Assembly (NCBI GenBank): GCA_021292105.1
Contig: CM037861.1
Coordinates: 31,295,674 to 31,359,673, forward strand
Direction of reading: 5' to 3'
Origin: Anadara kagoshimensis
Taxonomy: Eukaryota > Mollusca > Bivalvia > Arcoida > Arcidae
DNA length: 64,000 nucleotides
Below the pieces are notes generated by a model. That model was not told where the DNA came from. It was given only the letters and a program-made list of their open reading frames with translations, and did not search any database. Positions within the stretch are counted from its first letter, which is position 1, and the number at the start of each line of letters is the position of its first letter. Of the stretch, positions 55,101 through 64,000 are shown piece by piece. The translations under genes and the position numbers were made by a program.

Positions 55101-55475
55101 AAAACTAATTGAATAAAAGTAATAATATTAAATGGCAGCAACAATCCTAGTATTCCTGAATGTGGTATCAATAACATTGGTAATTTTAGCAATAATAACA
55201 GAAAATAATTTTCATGTAGCATATTCCTGTAGCTTGAAAATCCACACTTAACTTAAAATTCCATACGATCAGGAAAGATTATTGACAAGATCTTGTTTTA
55301 ATTTTTCAGTGTTATTCCTCTATGGGAGAAGATTTTGGATTATGAAGTAATATTTATTGGCGTCGTTGGGGGTATTGCTGCAACTGTATCGGCAATAACA
55401 GTCATAGTAAGTCCGGACACGTTTGTGGCACCATGCTACGTAAATATTACAGCAGCAAGCAGACTCAGTCATTGA
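48899..55475 (+). CDS. amino-acid transporter, Aa_trans / SLC32-36-38 superfamily (complete, 8 coding exons)
   Basis: Exons 48899-48937, 49398-49515, 49934-50111, 50830-51018, 51733-51974, 53815-54021, 54466-54658 and 55310-55475 join with agreeing phases (0,1,2,2,1,1,2) into 443 codons plus TGA. About 11 hydrophobic segments are visible. TM1 ([16 protein letters not shown]) carries the glycine-rich motif of this superfamily. GWMG starts TM2, and [19 protein letters not shown] is the usual mid-protein motif before the substrate-site helix. [16 protein letters not shown] and the double helix around [15 protein letters not shown] follow. Expected role: proton- or sodium-coupled amino-acid or amine transport across plasma or vesicle membrane; substrate not deducible. 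The final exon needs a GTTAGT donor at 54659; reading on instead would stop two codons later and lose the last helix. A tandem paralogue starts 6 kb downstream. Confidence 0.9.
49116..49205. repeat. (TTA)n microsatellite
   Basis: Imperfect TTA/TTTA run in transporter A intron 1. Confidence 0.9.
49398..49515 (+). CDS. transporter A, exon 2 (TM1)
   Basis: 118 nt, acceptor TTTTTCAG, donor ATAG|GTAAG. Encodes [14 protein letters not shown] and the first membrane helix. Confidence 0.9.
49934..50111 (+). CDS. transporter A, exon 3 (TM2)
   Basis: 178 nt after acceptor AATTCAACAG. Encodes [20 protein letters not shown] and the loop [12 protein letters not shown]. Donor GTAAGG. Confidence 0.88.
50830..51018 (+). 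CDS. transporter A, exon 4 (TM3-TM4)
   Basis: 189 nt after ATGTTTTAG. Two hydrophobic helices; ends LGTPKEFW with donor GTAAGT. Confidence 0.9.
51100..51256 (-). repeat. repeat family A
   Basis: AAACAAACATCACAATCATC to CGCCTGCCACGTATGCAAT. In transporter A intron 4. Confidence 0.75.
51440..51700. repeat. probable interspersed repeat, unclassified
   Basis: CCGTCCTTCCTTCCGTCGG followed by GAGTTATGGCCCTTTGAAC has the character of dispersed animal repeats. In transporter A intron 4. Confidence 0.3.
51733..51974 (+). CDS. transporter A, exon 5 (TM5-TM7 start)
   Basis: 242 nt. Contains the [17 protein letters not shown] block, strongly characteristic of this superfamily. Donor GTGAGT. Confidence 0.9.
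52470..52705 (+). pseudogene. possible decayed coding fragment
   Basis: Readable stretches in shifting frames (SLQEE, then [17 protein letters not shown], then [19 protein letters not shown]) look protein-like but need a frameshift and a stop read-through. No family recognised. It lies in transporter A intron 5. Confidence 0.25.
53395..53530 (-). repeat. repeat family A, fragment
   Basis: GGAAAGTGAGCCCGGGTGTTC and CTTTTCCCGCCACGTGG. In transporter A intron 5. Confidence 0.7.
53815..54021 (+). CDS. transporter A, exon 6 (TM7-TM8)
   Basis: 207 nt after TTGTTGTAG. MGYFVYG and a long hydrophobic helix are visible. Donor GTAGGT. The preceding intron is the longest of the gene (1.84 kb). Confidence 0.9.
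54466..54658 (+). CDS. transporter A, exon 7 (TM9-TM10)
   Basis: 193 nt after ATTTTGTAG. Ends in phase 2 at AT|GTTAGT; joined to exon 8 this gives the continuous reading AMIVIPLWEK. Confidence 0.85.
55310..55475 (+). CDS. transporter A, exon 8 (TM11, stop)
   Basis: 166 nt after AATTTTTCAG. Encodes [18 protein letters not shown], a last helix and an N-glycosylatable tail ending RLSH-stop. A possible AATAAA lies at 56139. Confidence 0.85.
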
Positions 55476-55479
55476 CAGG

Positions 55480-56480
55480 TGTCGTCTGCCTGTATAGTTC
55501 CACTTCAAAGGTGACTGATCATGTGATCATAAAATGTTACATCACTATGACATCCTTTTCGTAGAGTCTGGACAAAGGCCCATGTCACATGTGTCATACA
55601 TGTATCATAATGATATTTAATCCCTTCGGGTTAGTCATCTGCATCAGATGTTCAGGACGTTAAAATGCAGAAAGCAGTAGATAATATGGAAAATCTCCAC
55701 AAGTGACATTTAACTTACCTAGTTACAGTGAACTTTAAAAATTATATGTGTTAGATTAAATTGTTGATTTCACATAAACATGAGATTTTAACAATCATTG
55801 AAAGCCTTAAAACTAGCAATTGTTTTCATAGAATTGTCATAATTGCATTGTTTTTCAGTGGCAAGTTTCTCTTGTATGGTATTATGTGCGTTTAAGTTGA
55901 GATCAGGTTAAGTCTCATGTATACGATTCAAACATTGTGTTTCAATTTCTGCTTGCGAAACATTTTAATATGTTAGTTACATATTGGGGATATGGAGCAA
56001 CTGTTACCATAGCTTGTTTTAACATTATATACCTTAATGAAGGGTAAAAAGACAAAAGACAAGCCTTTATTTACAATTATGTAAGTGTTTCTGTGAATGG
56101 TGATTTTTAAGGAATACCAGATGGAACAGACGACAACGAATAAAGAATATCGTTTTGGACTATGCGCATTATAAATTTTCATTCGCCATTACAAAAATAT
56201 TTATATTTTAGCAGTTCATCTAAAAAAACTAAGGTCATTCGATGGAAAGATGTTCATATAGGGAGTGATATTAAAATTGTATAATATTATGAACGACAAT
56301 TAAAGCATGAAGCTTAATCTTATGATCTTTAGTTGTGGATTCGATCAATCACATATTTTCCAAAATCTTGGATATTCCGCAATGCAATACATATGTTACA
56401 GGTTCCTGGGGTTGGAACCTTTATTTCTGTCCATGATATTGTGTATAGGTTTTTCACTTTCTTAGATTGCAGGAAATTAC
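55480..56480. other. downstream flank of transporter A
   Basis: Likely 3'UTR followed by intergenic DNA; candidate AATAAA at 56139-56144. Confidence 0.35.
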
Positions 56481-56483
56481 AGG

Positions 56484-56725
56484 ATTTTATTCTCCTTTTC
56501 TAAAAATGCTAGTGGAAGCATGCACCAATACCCCTAGTTCGTAGTTCTTCCGCATCAACGAACAATGATGGGACCCTCTTTCCGTAATCGGCCAATGAGA
56601 TCCTACCAAAGTACTTGAACCACACCAACCACGGATACCATTACAATTAGTTACCAATGATAGTACAGTTAGAAATCCCAAATAAAAAAACCCAGAAAGT
56701 ACCACATATCAAGGAATAATTTTCA
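56484..56725 (-). pseudogene. possible remnant of a small secreted-protein ORF
   Basis: Minus strand: MKIIP, a TGA, then YVVLSGFFYLGFLTVLSLV (signal-like) and a short tail with three Cys. The stop codon overlaps an AATAAA. No ATG is in frame after the TGA and no family is recognised. Confidence 0.2.
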
Positions 56726-56924
56726 TACGTCTCATTAAAATAATAAATAGATATATTACAAACATGGCAAGGTTATTTAAATAATTTAAGGTCATTTAAT
56801 ATAAAACAATGGGGAATATCAATAATGTGTATATCAGATAGTGTATTATCAGATTAAAACTGATACTAATGTTATTTACAAGTGTTATTCGACATAGGGT
56901 TTAACATACCAATCCGTGTCACAA

Positions 56925-57168
56925 ATAAATTGCTTACAGGTCGTGATTCGGACATGAATTAGTACAGTAAAACCTCGATTCATCGCCACCATTGGTTCAG
57001 TCAAATTTTGGCATTATAAAGGGGTTTGGCAATAAATCGAGTGAGGCCCATAAAGAAAAACATAAGCAAAATGGATTTTGGGACTTCAAAATAGTGTGGC
57101 GATAAGCGAGGTGGCAAAGTTATCGAGGGGCATTATAACGAGGTTTTACTGTATGTTTGTTTTTGGTG
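56925..57168 (+). repeat. repeat family A 3' end, split by the pogo-type MITE
   Basis: GTGATTCGGACATGAATTAG before and TATGTTTGTTTTTGG after the MITE rejoin into the normal family A end. Confidence 0.85.
56965..57151. mobile_element. pogo/Tc1-mariner-type MITE with TA target duplication
   Basis: Perfect 13-bp TIRs CAGTAAAACCTCG and CGAGGTTTTACTG bound 187 bp, flanked on both sides by TA (56963-56964, 57152-57153). The CAGTnnAACC end is typical of pogo/Tigger elements. Confidence 0.88.
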
Positions 57169-57239
57169 ATTACGAAAATCTCGTGGTATATTACATGAGT
57201 TTGAGTAAAAATCTCAAATTCAAAGTGTAATATTAAGCT

Positions 57240-57425
57240 CAACAGTCCATGTTCAAATCACAATCCCATACGCAAAGTACAAAAGTAAAACACGCGGACT
57301 TCCACTAGGAAAGTAAATCTGGGTGTCGTCCCAGGAATGCTAAGCACCGCCTGTCTAAGTAGTAACATGTAATACTAGATTTTGTAATACTTATGGCCGA
57401 TATCACAATATTGTCGATAAGTATG
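57240..57425 (-). repeat. repeat family A
   Basis: CAGTCCATGTTCAAATCAC, GCGGACTTCCACTAGG. Confidence 0.7.
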
Positions 57426-57654
57426 ATGTATAGGTAAACAACATTGACATGTCCGCTTGACCTTTTATTAAGAATATTCATACAGAAGGATCCACTCAAA
57501 ATTGGGTAGTGTTATAATTTAAGTTAATACGTACTCTATGAAGTGAGCATCACTCGTGATGTAGAAGACGAAATGAACGCCTGCGTGCCCTAAGCATAAA
57601 TGAACTGATTAATAATAAATGTTTGAATTAAAGTTCAAGTGGACAGGTCAATGT

Positions 57655-57880
57655 TGTTTACCTATATATGATGTTTGTCTTAAAGTTCTGTATTCCTTTC
57701 ATTCTCAATTTTAACATCGTACGTTGTAAGTGAAGCTAGTTTACCTTGAGTGCTAACCATTCCGGAGCATCTGGCCTCAATTTTACAGGTTGTAGTTAAT
57801 GTGTTAAGTTTAATTTACCAGTTTTTGGAAAGTTTTTACTCATCTTTTGGATTGTGATTTGGACATAGATCGGCACTGTT
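57655..57880 (+). repeat. repeat family A, diverged
   Basis: AACCATTCCGGAGCATCTGGC and TGGATTGTGATTTGGACATAG. Confidence 0.65.
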
Positions 57881-58239
57881 CAGCTTGATATTACCCTTGT
57901 TTGAGCTATGGGCGACGGCGGAAACTTCTTACGAGGGGTCAAGTAAGTACATACGTCGAACTTTGGCCAAAGTCCGATTTGTGCATTAAGAAGATAAAGT
58001 TGAAGATATTTAACTGTCATGCTTTACCAGTAATGTAAATAAACAGTCAGGTATTCAACCCATGCGCTTGCACTTCTATATGAAGTTATCATATAAACAT
58101 GATTTTTAATATTGATAACGATACATTTATCTTCTTAATTCGAAAATGTAAATCAACAATAATTGTATCATGTCACTATACATACAGAATATGATTTTTG
58201 CAGATTAAAAAAATAAGGTAAGACTCAAATTATTTTTAC

Positions 58240-58376
58240 CAGAGGTACTTACCCCTTCCGGAATACCCGGTCTCACTTTCCCGTTTGAAGTTCGCGTGTT
58301 CTACTTTTGGCACTTTTCAAAAAAAATTGCTATTGGTATTCTTATTTGGACACGGACTTATATGCTTGTTTTTTAT
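58240..58376 (+). repeat. repeat family A, 3' part
   Basis: ACTTACCCCTTCCGGAATACC to ATATGCTTGTTTTTTA. Confidence 0.75.
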
Positions 58377-58484
58377 TTGAGTATTTTAATTTTGAAAGAT
58401 CTTATAAATAGGCAAACAACTGTCTGCTTTAACTTTAATTTAATTATTTATAAAATATAAAATAAAATTTAAAATATAAATGTA

Positions 58485-58510
58485 AAACTGGTATAATATG
58501 TAATTTAAAC
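58485..58510 (+). repeat. isolated hammerhead-element tail
   Basis: AAAACTGGTATAATATGTAA matches the sequence just downstream of the ribozymes and lies about 340 bp before the same tail of the intact copy, so two tandem monomers are possible. Confidence 0.4.
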
Positions 58511-58772
58511 CCCTGAGCCGATATCGCTGTTGGTGGGTGGCTGGTGCCCCGAGGATATCACAAACTCAGTAGGCAATAATTTTGTGTTATTGTCAGAAAT
58601 ATACTGTAATTGTCTAAATTTCCTGCAAGTTAAAATTTGAAATTTGTCAAAAACTAAGGTATACTCCCTCATGCAAAGTATCTGCTTAGCTTAATTTGAT
58701 AAAATATATTTTGGTCCTTTGAGTAGCTTTTCAACATCTTCAAAATAATTTGGGTTTCATAATTTTGGTCAA

Positions 58773-58818
58773 AGCACTACTGATGAGGAATTGTATTCCG
58801 AAACGGCCGTCTAGTGCT
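58773..58818 (+). ncRNA. type I hammerhead ribozyme, intact
   Basis: Core CTGATGA (58780-58786), stem II GGAA/TTCC closing loop TTGTA, GAAA (58800-58803), a very short CG-rich stem III, then the cleavage triplet GTC (58809-58811). Stem I is perfect: AGCACTA (58773-58779) pairs with TAGTGCT (58812-58818). Predicted cleavage follows C58811. The minimal stem III is typical of hammerheads carried by Penelope-like elements and retrozymes, which often cut as dimers (known for the class). Confidence 0.85.
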
Positions 58819-59269
58819 GTAAATATAAAACTGATATAATATGTAATTATCATGGACGAGGACATTTATGTATAGGAACGTAGGTGTTTCTTTCGCATTT
58901 ATAATGAGAACATGAATCATATGTCTTGCATATATATCGTACGTAACTGCGGATCCTGACATTACCTATGTCTTAGGTGAATTTGTCTTTATTAATATTT
59001 CTAATCAAAGGCCAAGTAAACAGGTCTATGTTGTTTGCCTATACATATCATATATATACTGCATGTTATATATACATATGATAGTGTACTCAAATAGAGT
59101 TCAAATGCTATCATAACAAAGTCTCAGTCAAACTTAAATGAGCATCGTTAATCAGTCATCACTCATTTAAATTCAGCTTATAATCTCCCATTTGTAACAT
59201 TATAAGGTAACAATAAGAGATCATTATTGCGTTATGAATGCGCCGTCCACCTGAAGTGTGAACAAATGA

Positions 59270-59493
59270 CAACGTATATTTGACGTCTCATAGTTCCATG
59301 TTCCTTTCACACAATTTTGATTACACACGTGACGGGTGTAGCTAGCTAAACAGGAGGTGCTTACCCTTCCGGAGCACCCGGCCTCACTTCCCTGGTGGAA
59401 GTTCACGTGTCTAACCTAACTTGTCAGTTCCAAAGTTTTTGCTTTGCTTCTGGATTGTGGTTCGGTAATGGATAGGTATGTTTGTTTTTGATA
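59270..59493 (+). repeat. repeat family A, well conserved
   Basis: ATTTGACGTCTCATAGTTCC through ACCCTTCCGGAGCACCCGG to GGTATGTTTGTTTTTGAT. Confidence 0.88.
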
Positions 59494-59499
59494 TATTAT

Positions 59500-60070
59500 T
59501 ATACCTTTTGTAAATTTCTCGAAATCTGATTGGTTAATAAGCGTTTGGGTAAATTTAATGTCACCTTCGGATTTCAGAAAATCTGACGTCACAGGGTGAC
59601 ATTACGTGAGCGGTTGACATTACGAAAAATGTCACATGCACAGAAAAACTGCGTATGCGGTTCGATCGCATTCGTCTTCTAAATCAGTAAAACGCTTTTC
59701 TAAAGTAATTATAAATGCTACAAGCGTCTCACAAGTTGCTTACGGACGACAGCTGACTGTCATGATTTTCAATCCAGTCTACTTTGGTTGCACAGTATAA
59801 TTAACATCAACAATCGGTATAATAAAATAAATATTAATATAATGTGTTATTCAATATCTGACCGTGTTTAAATTTTTAAGTAACACTGGTGTAATTTTTG
59901 ATTTTAGACTTTACTTTATATTGGATTGTTCATATTATAACATACTAATTAACTATTTACTAAGGAATTATGAATGTTAATACCCTAATCGGTTGTAGAT
60001 ATTGTCATTGATTTGAGAATTTTAATTGGTAAAAATGAAATAAATTATCCTTGCATTGATAGTGGGTATG
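59500..60070. other. intergenic, unclassified
   Basis: Contains ATGTCACC/GGTGACAT and GACATTACG motifs in inverted positions (about 59560-59635), possibly a short hairpin; no gene. Confidence 0.3.
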
Positions 60071-60074
60071 AAAC

Positions 60075-60493
60075 AATTATGTCTGCTTATGGTGTATTTG
60101 TTTCCCGATTAATACGCTATAGAAGAACTTTGTTCAACGAAGCAGGCTGCTTACAAATAAATTGTTGACCTAGGGATATTGCAAGCCAAGGCTTATCAAG
60201 GCCCTCAAACAGTTTTATGGTAGTCATCACTGCATTGTTGATAAGTTTGTTGTCTCTGTGTCTAGGGTTGCCCTGGATATATTTTGACGTCCCATAGCTC
60301 CATGTGCTCCTTCCATTCAATTTTGATTATGTACACAGGTGCCAAGCGTAACTAGCTTACCCTTCCAGGACACCCGGTCCCACTTCCCTGGTGGAAGTTC
60401 ACGTGTCTAACCTGACTTGTCAGTTCAAAAGTTTTATACTTTGCTTCTCGATTGTTATTCGGACGTGGATTAGAATGTTTGTTTTTGATTATT
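60075..60493 (+). repeat. repeat family A, full-length-like
   Basis: Starts GCTTATGGTGTATTTGTTTCC and ends ATGTTTGTTTTTGATT; about 420 bp. A useful reference copy. Confidence 0.88.
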
Positions 60494-60889
60494 TATTTAC
60501 TGTTTACGTAACACAAGACAAAAACAAACGACACTAGGCTCCAGTTTGACAATGTTTACTTAACTAACAATTTTTTTTTTGAGTTTAAGTTGTAATTTTG
60601 AAGCTAGTTCCAAGCTTATAACATCTGCATTGTGTTCCATCAAAATGTATATCCATAGTTAATACAGACATTGTCAAAGTTTGCGAAATTAATGTTAAAC
60701 TTCGTTATGGAATGACTGTGAAACTGGAATCAGATACTTTCATTTTATTCTTTGAAACTGCGTGTCGCAAGAAAAATTTATAGACGATATTGAAACTTTG
60801 ATTATTAACTATACATTCCCATACCCTAGACGGATATGAAACAGTGTCCAGTTATCAATGTGTGGAATTGGTTTCTAATCTCCAGAGAT

Positions 60890-60950
60890 CATTACACAGG
60901 TGGCGGTTGAAGCTAGCTAAATAGGAGGTGTTTAGACCTTCTGAAACCCA
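60890..60950 (+). repeat. repeat family A, fragment
   Basis: CACAGGTGGCGGTTGAAGCTAG and AGGAGGTGTTTAGACCTTC. Confidence 0.6.
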
Positions 60951-61059
60951 AAGTTTTAAAGTTTTTTTTTCCAAAAAAACATTTAAAAAGCAAAACCACA
61001 ACATGAAAAAACAGACAAAATAAAGTATAATTTATTTTCTGTAACGTGTTTGTTAATTT

Positions 61060-61165
61060 CATATTAAGTTCAAAAATGTAAATTCTCCATCCAATACAAA
61101 CAGTTGGGGGGTCTTCGAAAGGCTTAATACCTCCTACTTTGCTATCTGCACCCGTAATTTTTTAA
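61060..61165 (-). repeat. repeat family A, fragment
   Basis: TTCGAAAGGCTTAATACCTCC and GCACCCGTAATTT, weakly matching in reverse. Confidence 0.45.
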
Positions 61166-61505
61166 ATAAAAATTCAAATAATCACGACTCCCACCATGAC
61201 CCCCCATCCTAATCTACGATCTGTAAAAACAATAGCCATAATATTTCATAAGGGATGCGGCCTTTCTAGTTTTCAATAATGAACATTTTTATATTCATTA
61301 TTGCTCCTTTAGGTTTTTTGTCATTGCAGAAATACATGTAATTGATGCTATTTCAAAATCATTCAACTGCTAAAAAACTAAGAAACAAAGCATTTTAGCA
61401 AATTGAATGGCAAATGTCTACTGATACTGAAACATTATATTTTTAATGGATTGTAACGTATAATATTATATATTGTAGGGACAAGTGTAACTTTGTTTAA
61501 CAAGA

Positions 61506-61535
61506 ATGGATTTATCTGACAACATTTTAAATGAG
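61506..61535 (+). CDS. transporter B, exon 1
   Basis: Ten codons before donor GAG|GTAATC; identified by analogy with the paralogue. Confidence 0.7.
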
Positions 61536-62408
61536 GTAATCCAAAGCCTGTTTATAATCTAATTAATTTCCAAGATAATTGGGTATTGCCATATTAGAAA
61601 GAGACTGTGGATATTAACAATAGATTTTATCATCATGATCAAAAAACACGTACAACAGTGTGCCTTTTAAGACAAAATGTATGAATGTGTTTCATTTGTA
61701 TTTCTTGTCTTATTATTTATTAATAAATGAATGTCCAATGAAATAATAGACAGATATTTTATACTTCAGTCTAAACTGCTGTGACGATGTATAAGGTACA
61801 ACCAGTAGAAGTGTTGTCCGAGCCTGTCAGACGGATGGTAGCTGTAAATAGGCTAGTCCCTGTTACAAAGCGACAGGCATCAATTTTATGTGTTTTTAAA
61901 ACACTGATGAAATGACTGAACCACTCCAGCATCGCTAAAAATCCTTTATACTTCCCTTTTCCTCTAACATGTCTTCCTAATCGAATTGCAACTTGGCGGA
62001 CTTTTTTGTGAATGTATTATCTATGGTAGGTGATCAGAACCTGGATATTCGTCGCTCATTCAGTTTGAATTGTTAGCTGCTTCGGTCCTTTTGCGCATTT
62101 TGTTTGCGCAATAAACAGCTCTTTTTACCATAGTACTGTTTCATGTCCGCCAGACGGTACAATAACACACACAAAAACAGTTTAAACTGTTTTATCATTG
62201 ATAATATAGGATACTATGCAACACGTGTTTTTTTTTAATTATTAATTGAAGTTCCATCTGCTACCAGTTAATTTATGAAGACATTTTTAGGTCGGTTCAA
62301 TGTCAGGTAGTAGGAAAGGCTTAACAATATGGAGTACTGCTGTTTTCATCATTGGTAACATAGCGGGTGCTGGAGTTGTAGCTTTACCAAAAGCTGCCGA
62401 AGATGTGG
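61506..62408 (+). CDS. transporter B: tandem paralogue of transporter A (first two coding exons; runs off the window)
   Basis: Exon 1 (61506-61535, MDLSDNILNE, phase 0) and exon 2 (62291-62408, 118 nt, phase 1). Exon 2 reads SRKGLTIWSTAVFIIGN then [17 protein letters not shown], closely matching transporter A. Exon 2 length and phases are identical to the neighbour, and a 27-nt leader follows an acceptor (ATATTGTAG) at 61478. The remaining exons were not found in the last 1.6 kb, where the intron contains repeat family A and a Penelope-like fragment. Both ORFs are undamaged as far as visible, so it may be a working gene. Confidence 0.8.
62291..62408 (+). CDS. transporter B, exon 2 (TM1)
   Basis: Acceptor CATTTTTAG, donor GTGG|GTAAGT. 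The glycine-rich first helix [10 protein letters not shown] is conserved. Confidence 0.85.
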
Positions 62409-62529
62409 GTAAGTATGATGCGTGTCATTATACACATTGTTCATTAAGAATGCTATAGTGATCACCTTCCACTACCACCAAGGTGTACGTTCTTTTTGCT
62501 TTATATTTTTATCGAAAACACTATGATAG

Positions 62530-62868
62530 AGCTTGTTTCCATTACAGGTACTTTGTAAATAAGTTGTTGACTCAGGGATATTGCAAGCCTAGGCTTATCA
62601 AGGCCCTGAAAAAGTTTGTAGCCGTCATCACAGTATTGTTGATAAGTTTGATGTTTCTGTGTCCGAGATTACCCTGGATATATTTGCCGTCCCGTGGTTT
62701 AATGTTCCTTTCACACAATTTTGATTACACACGTGGCGGGTGTAGCTAGCTAAACAGGATGTGCTTACCCTTCCGGAGCACCCGACCTCACTTAAGTGTT
62801 TAACTTTTTTACTGTGCTTCTGGATTGGGATTCGGACATGGATAAATATGTTTGTTTTTGATTATATA
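62530..62868 (+). repeat. repeat family A, long copy
   Basis: GTTTCCATTACAGGTACTTT to AATATGTTTGTTTTTGATTA, with a small deletion after GACCTCACTT. In transporter B intron 2. Confidence 0.87.
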
Positions 62869-62869
62869 A

Positions 62870-63555
62870 CGATAATCTATTTACAGAATCAATACCTTTA
62901 TGTCGCATAAGTTTTACTGCACTTGTACATGTTGCAAAACACTAGATAGGTTTCTATGCTCTATCTACTTATCTCAGCTAATTACAGTTATATTATATTT
63001 AATGAATTTGAAATATATGTCACGCCTAAATACTAAGTTTAAACATGCCTAAATAGAACTCCAGTATAATATTAACCGAGAGAAGCAAAATTGATATATA
63101 ATCCATTGGCAACAAAGCTATGTAAAGCATAATCAGACGCCATATTAATAATGACATTTTGTGAAATTATAAAAGACAAAGTTATTAAGTTATTACTAAA
63201 AACAGAATAGTGATTAATAGACCACTTCCAAAAAATTAAATATAAAGGTCTGTTAAACAAGTAAAACATATTTAAAACCAAAATGAAACCATGCATTTGA
63301 ATCACTTGTACATGAACGACAAATTAAAAACACCAACAACAAACAAATTAATGAGAAAAGGTAAAACGACACTTTTTGTAAACGCTCGTTATAGAAAAAA
63401 GACTTTTACAATTACTCACCCTCATAGAACCCAAAACTTCTAGCGACATCTTGTGGTGTGATTTCAGTTTTTGTATTAGGCCATAGATAATATTCTACTC
63501 TCTACACCACTATTGCTCATACTTAATTGAAAAAAACGTCTAAAACAAATTATTC
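62870..63555. other. transporter B intron 2, nothing recognised
   Basis: No exon resembling transporter A exon 3 ([10 protein letters not shown]) was found here. Confidence 0.35.
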
Positions 63556-63559
63556 ACTT

Positions 63560-64000
63560 ATCATTCTTTTACAAAAACGGTATGCCAAAATACAAATATC
63601 TAGTGCTGAACAGTGATTCTGGTTATTTTTTTAAACATCATACGGGTTTCAAACAAAAGTTTTCTGAAGATACCATCAACAAAATGTTGGAGTTTTTGAT
63701 AAATAACATATTTGTTGTGTTTGGTAATATAATTTTCCAGCAAACAAGCAATGTACCAACGGGTACAAACTGTGCAACATTGCTTGATAATTTGTTTCTT
63801 TATTCTTATGAAGGAGAATTTATTCAGCACATTGTTCAATTTAGAGAGATGACTGTCGCCAAATCATTCTACTCCACATGAAGATATATAGATAATGTTC
63901 TGTCTCTTAAAATTCCTAAATTTGGAGACTATGTGAATGACATCTATTCTAATGAGCTTGAAATAAAAAAAACCGATTGATACCCCAGGTTCTGCTTCAT
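63560..64000 (+). mobile_element. Penelope-like element RT fragment, degenerate
   Basis: FQQTSNVPTGTNCATLLDNL and FLYSYEGEFIQ are hallmark Penelope-like RT motifs. After a stop and frame change, YIDNVLSLKIPKFGDYV and ELEIKK follow. The catalytic YIDD is altered to YIDN. It lies in intron 2 of transporter B and may continue past the window. Confidence 0.82.

Noticed and set aside
59224..59406. Conserved frame [19 protein letters not shown], also seen at 6707 and 43416
   Set aside because: It recurs because family A DNA is conserved; starts, ends and downstream frames differ between copies and many have stops.

Overview
This is nuclear DNA from an intron-rich, AT-rich animal genome. A lophotrochozoan, most likely a bivalve mollusc, is my best inference. 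The reasons are GT-AG introns of 0.4-10 kb, a very dense load of short interspersed elements (tRNA-derived SINEs, MITEs, a 28-copy unclassified family), LINE, Penelope-like and Ty3/Gypsy relics, and hammerhead ribozymes. There is no operon logic, and nearly all long ORFs are repeat shadows. Four genes can be assembled by hand, with matching splice phases.

(1) 5.8-10.5 kb, plus strand: a complete 3-exon gene for a 181-residue bZIP protein of the ATF3/JDP2/Fos type.

(2) 14.8-35.7 kb, minus strand: a complete 3-exon gene for a 456-residue BMP of the BMP9/BMP10 (GDF2) type. It has a signal peptide, propeptide, furin site and 7-cysteine mature domain. Its two introns (9.0 and 10.5 kb) are packed with MITEs, SINEs and satellites.

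(3) 48.9-55.5 kb, plus strand: a complete 8-exon gene for a 443-residue, about 11-TM amino-acid/auxin-permease-type transporter (SLC32/36/38 superfamily).

(4) 61.5 kb to beyond the end, plus strand: the first two coding exons of a tandem paralogue of gene 3, with the same exon phases and the same 27-nt leader before the ATG.

The rest is repeats. At 2.8-4.5 kb there is a 5'-truncated LINE. Satellites lie at 1.4-2.1, 11.9-13.6, 19.3-20.5, 22.3-23.6, 37.0-37.4, 44.6-45.2 and 45.7-46.3 kb. Several TIR element families are present. One MITE family shows a remarkable 12-fold left-arm and 3-fold right-arm amplification inside the BMP intron. Hammerhead motifs occur at the left edge and at 58.8 kb, where the copy has an intact core and a perfect 7-bp stem I. 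A Penelope-like reverse transcriptase fragment sits at the right edge.

The genes are functionally unrelated neighbours (transcription factor, ligand, transporters). All names rest on reading motifs by eye; no search was run.
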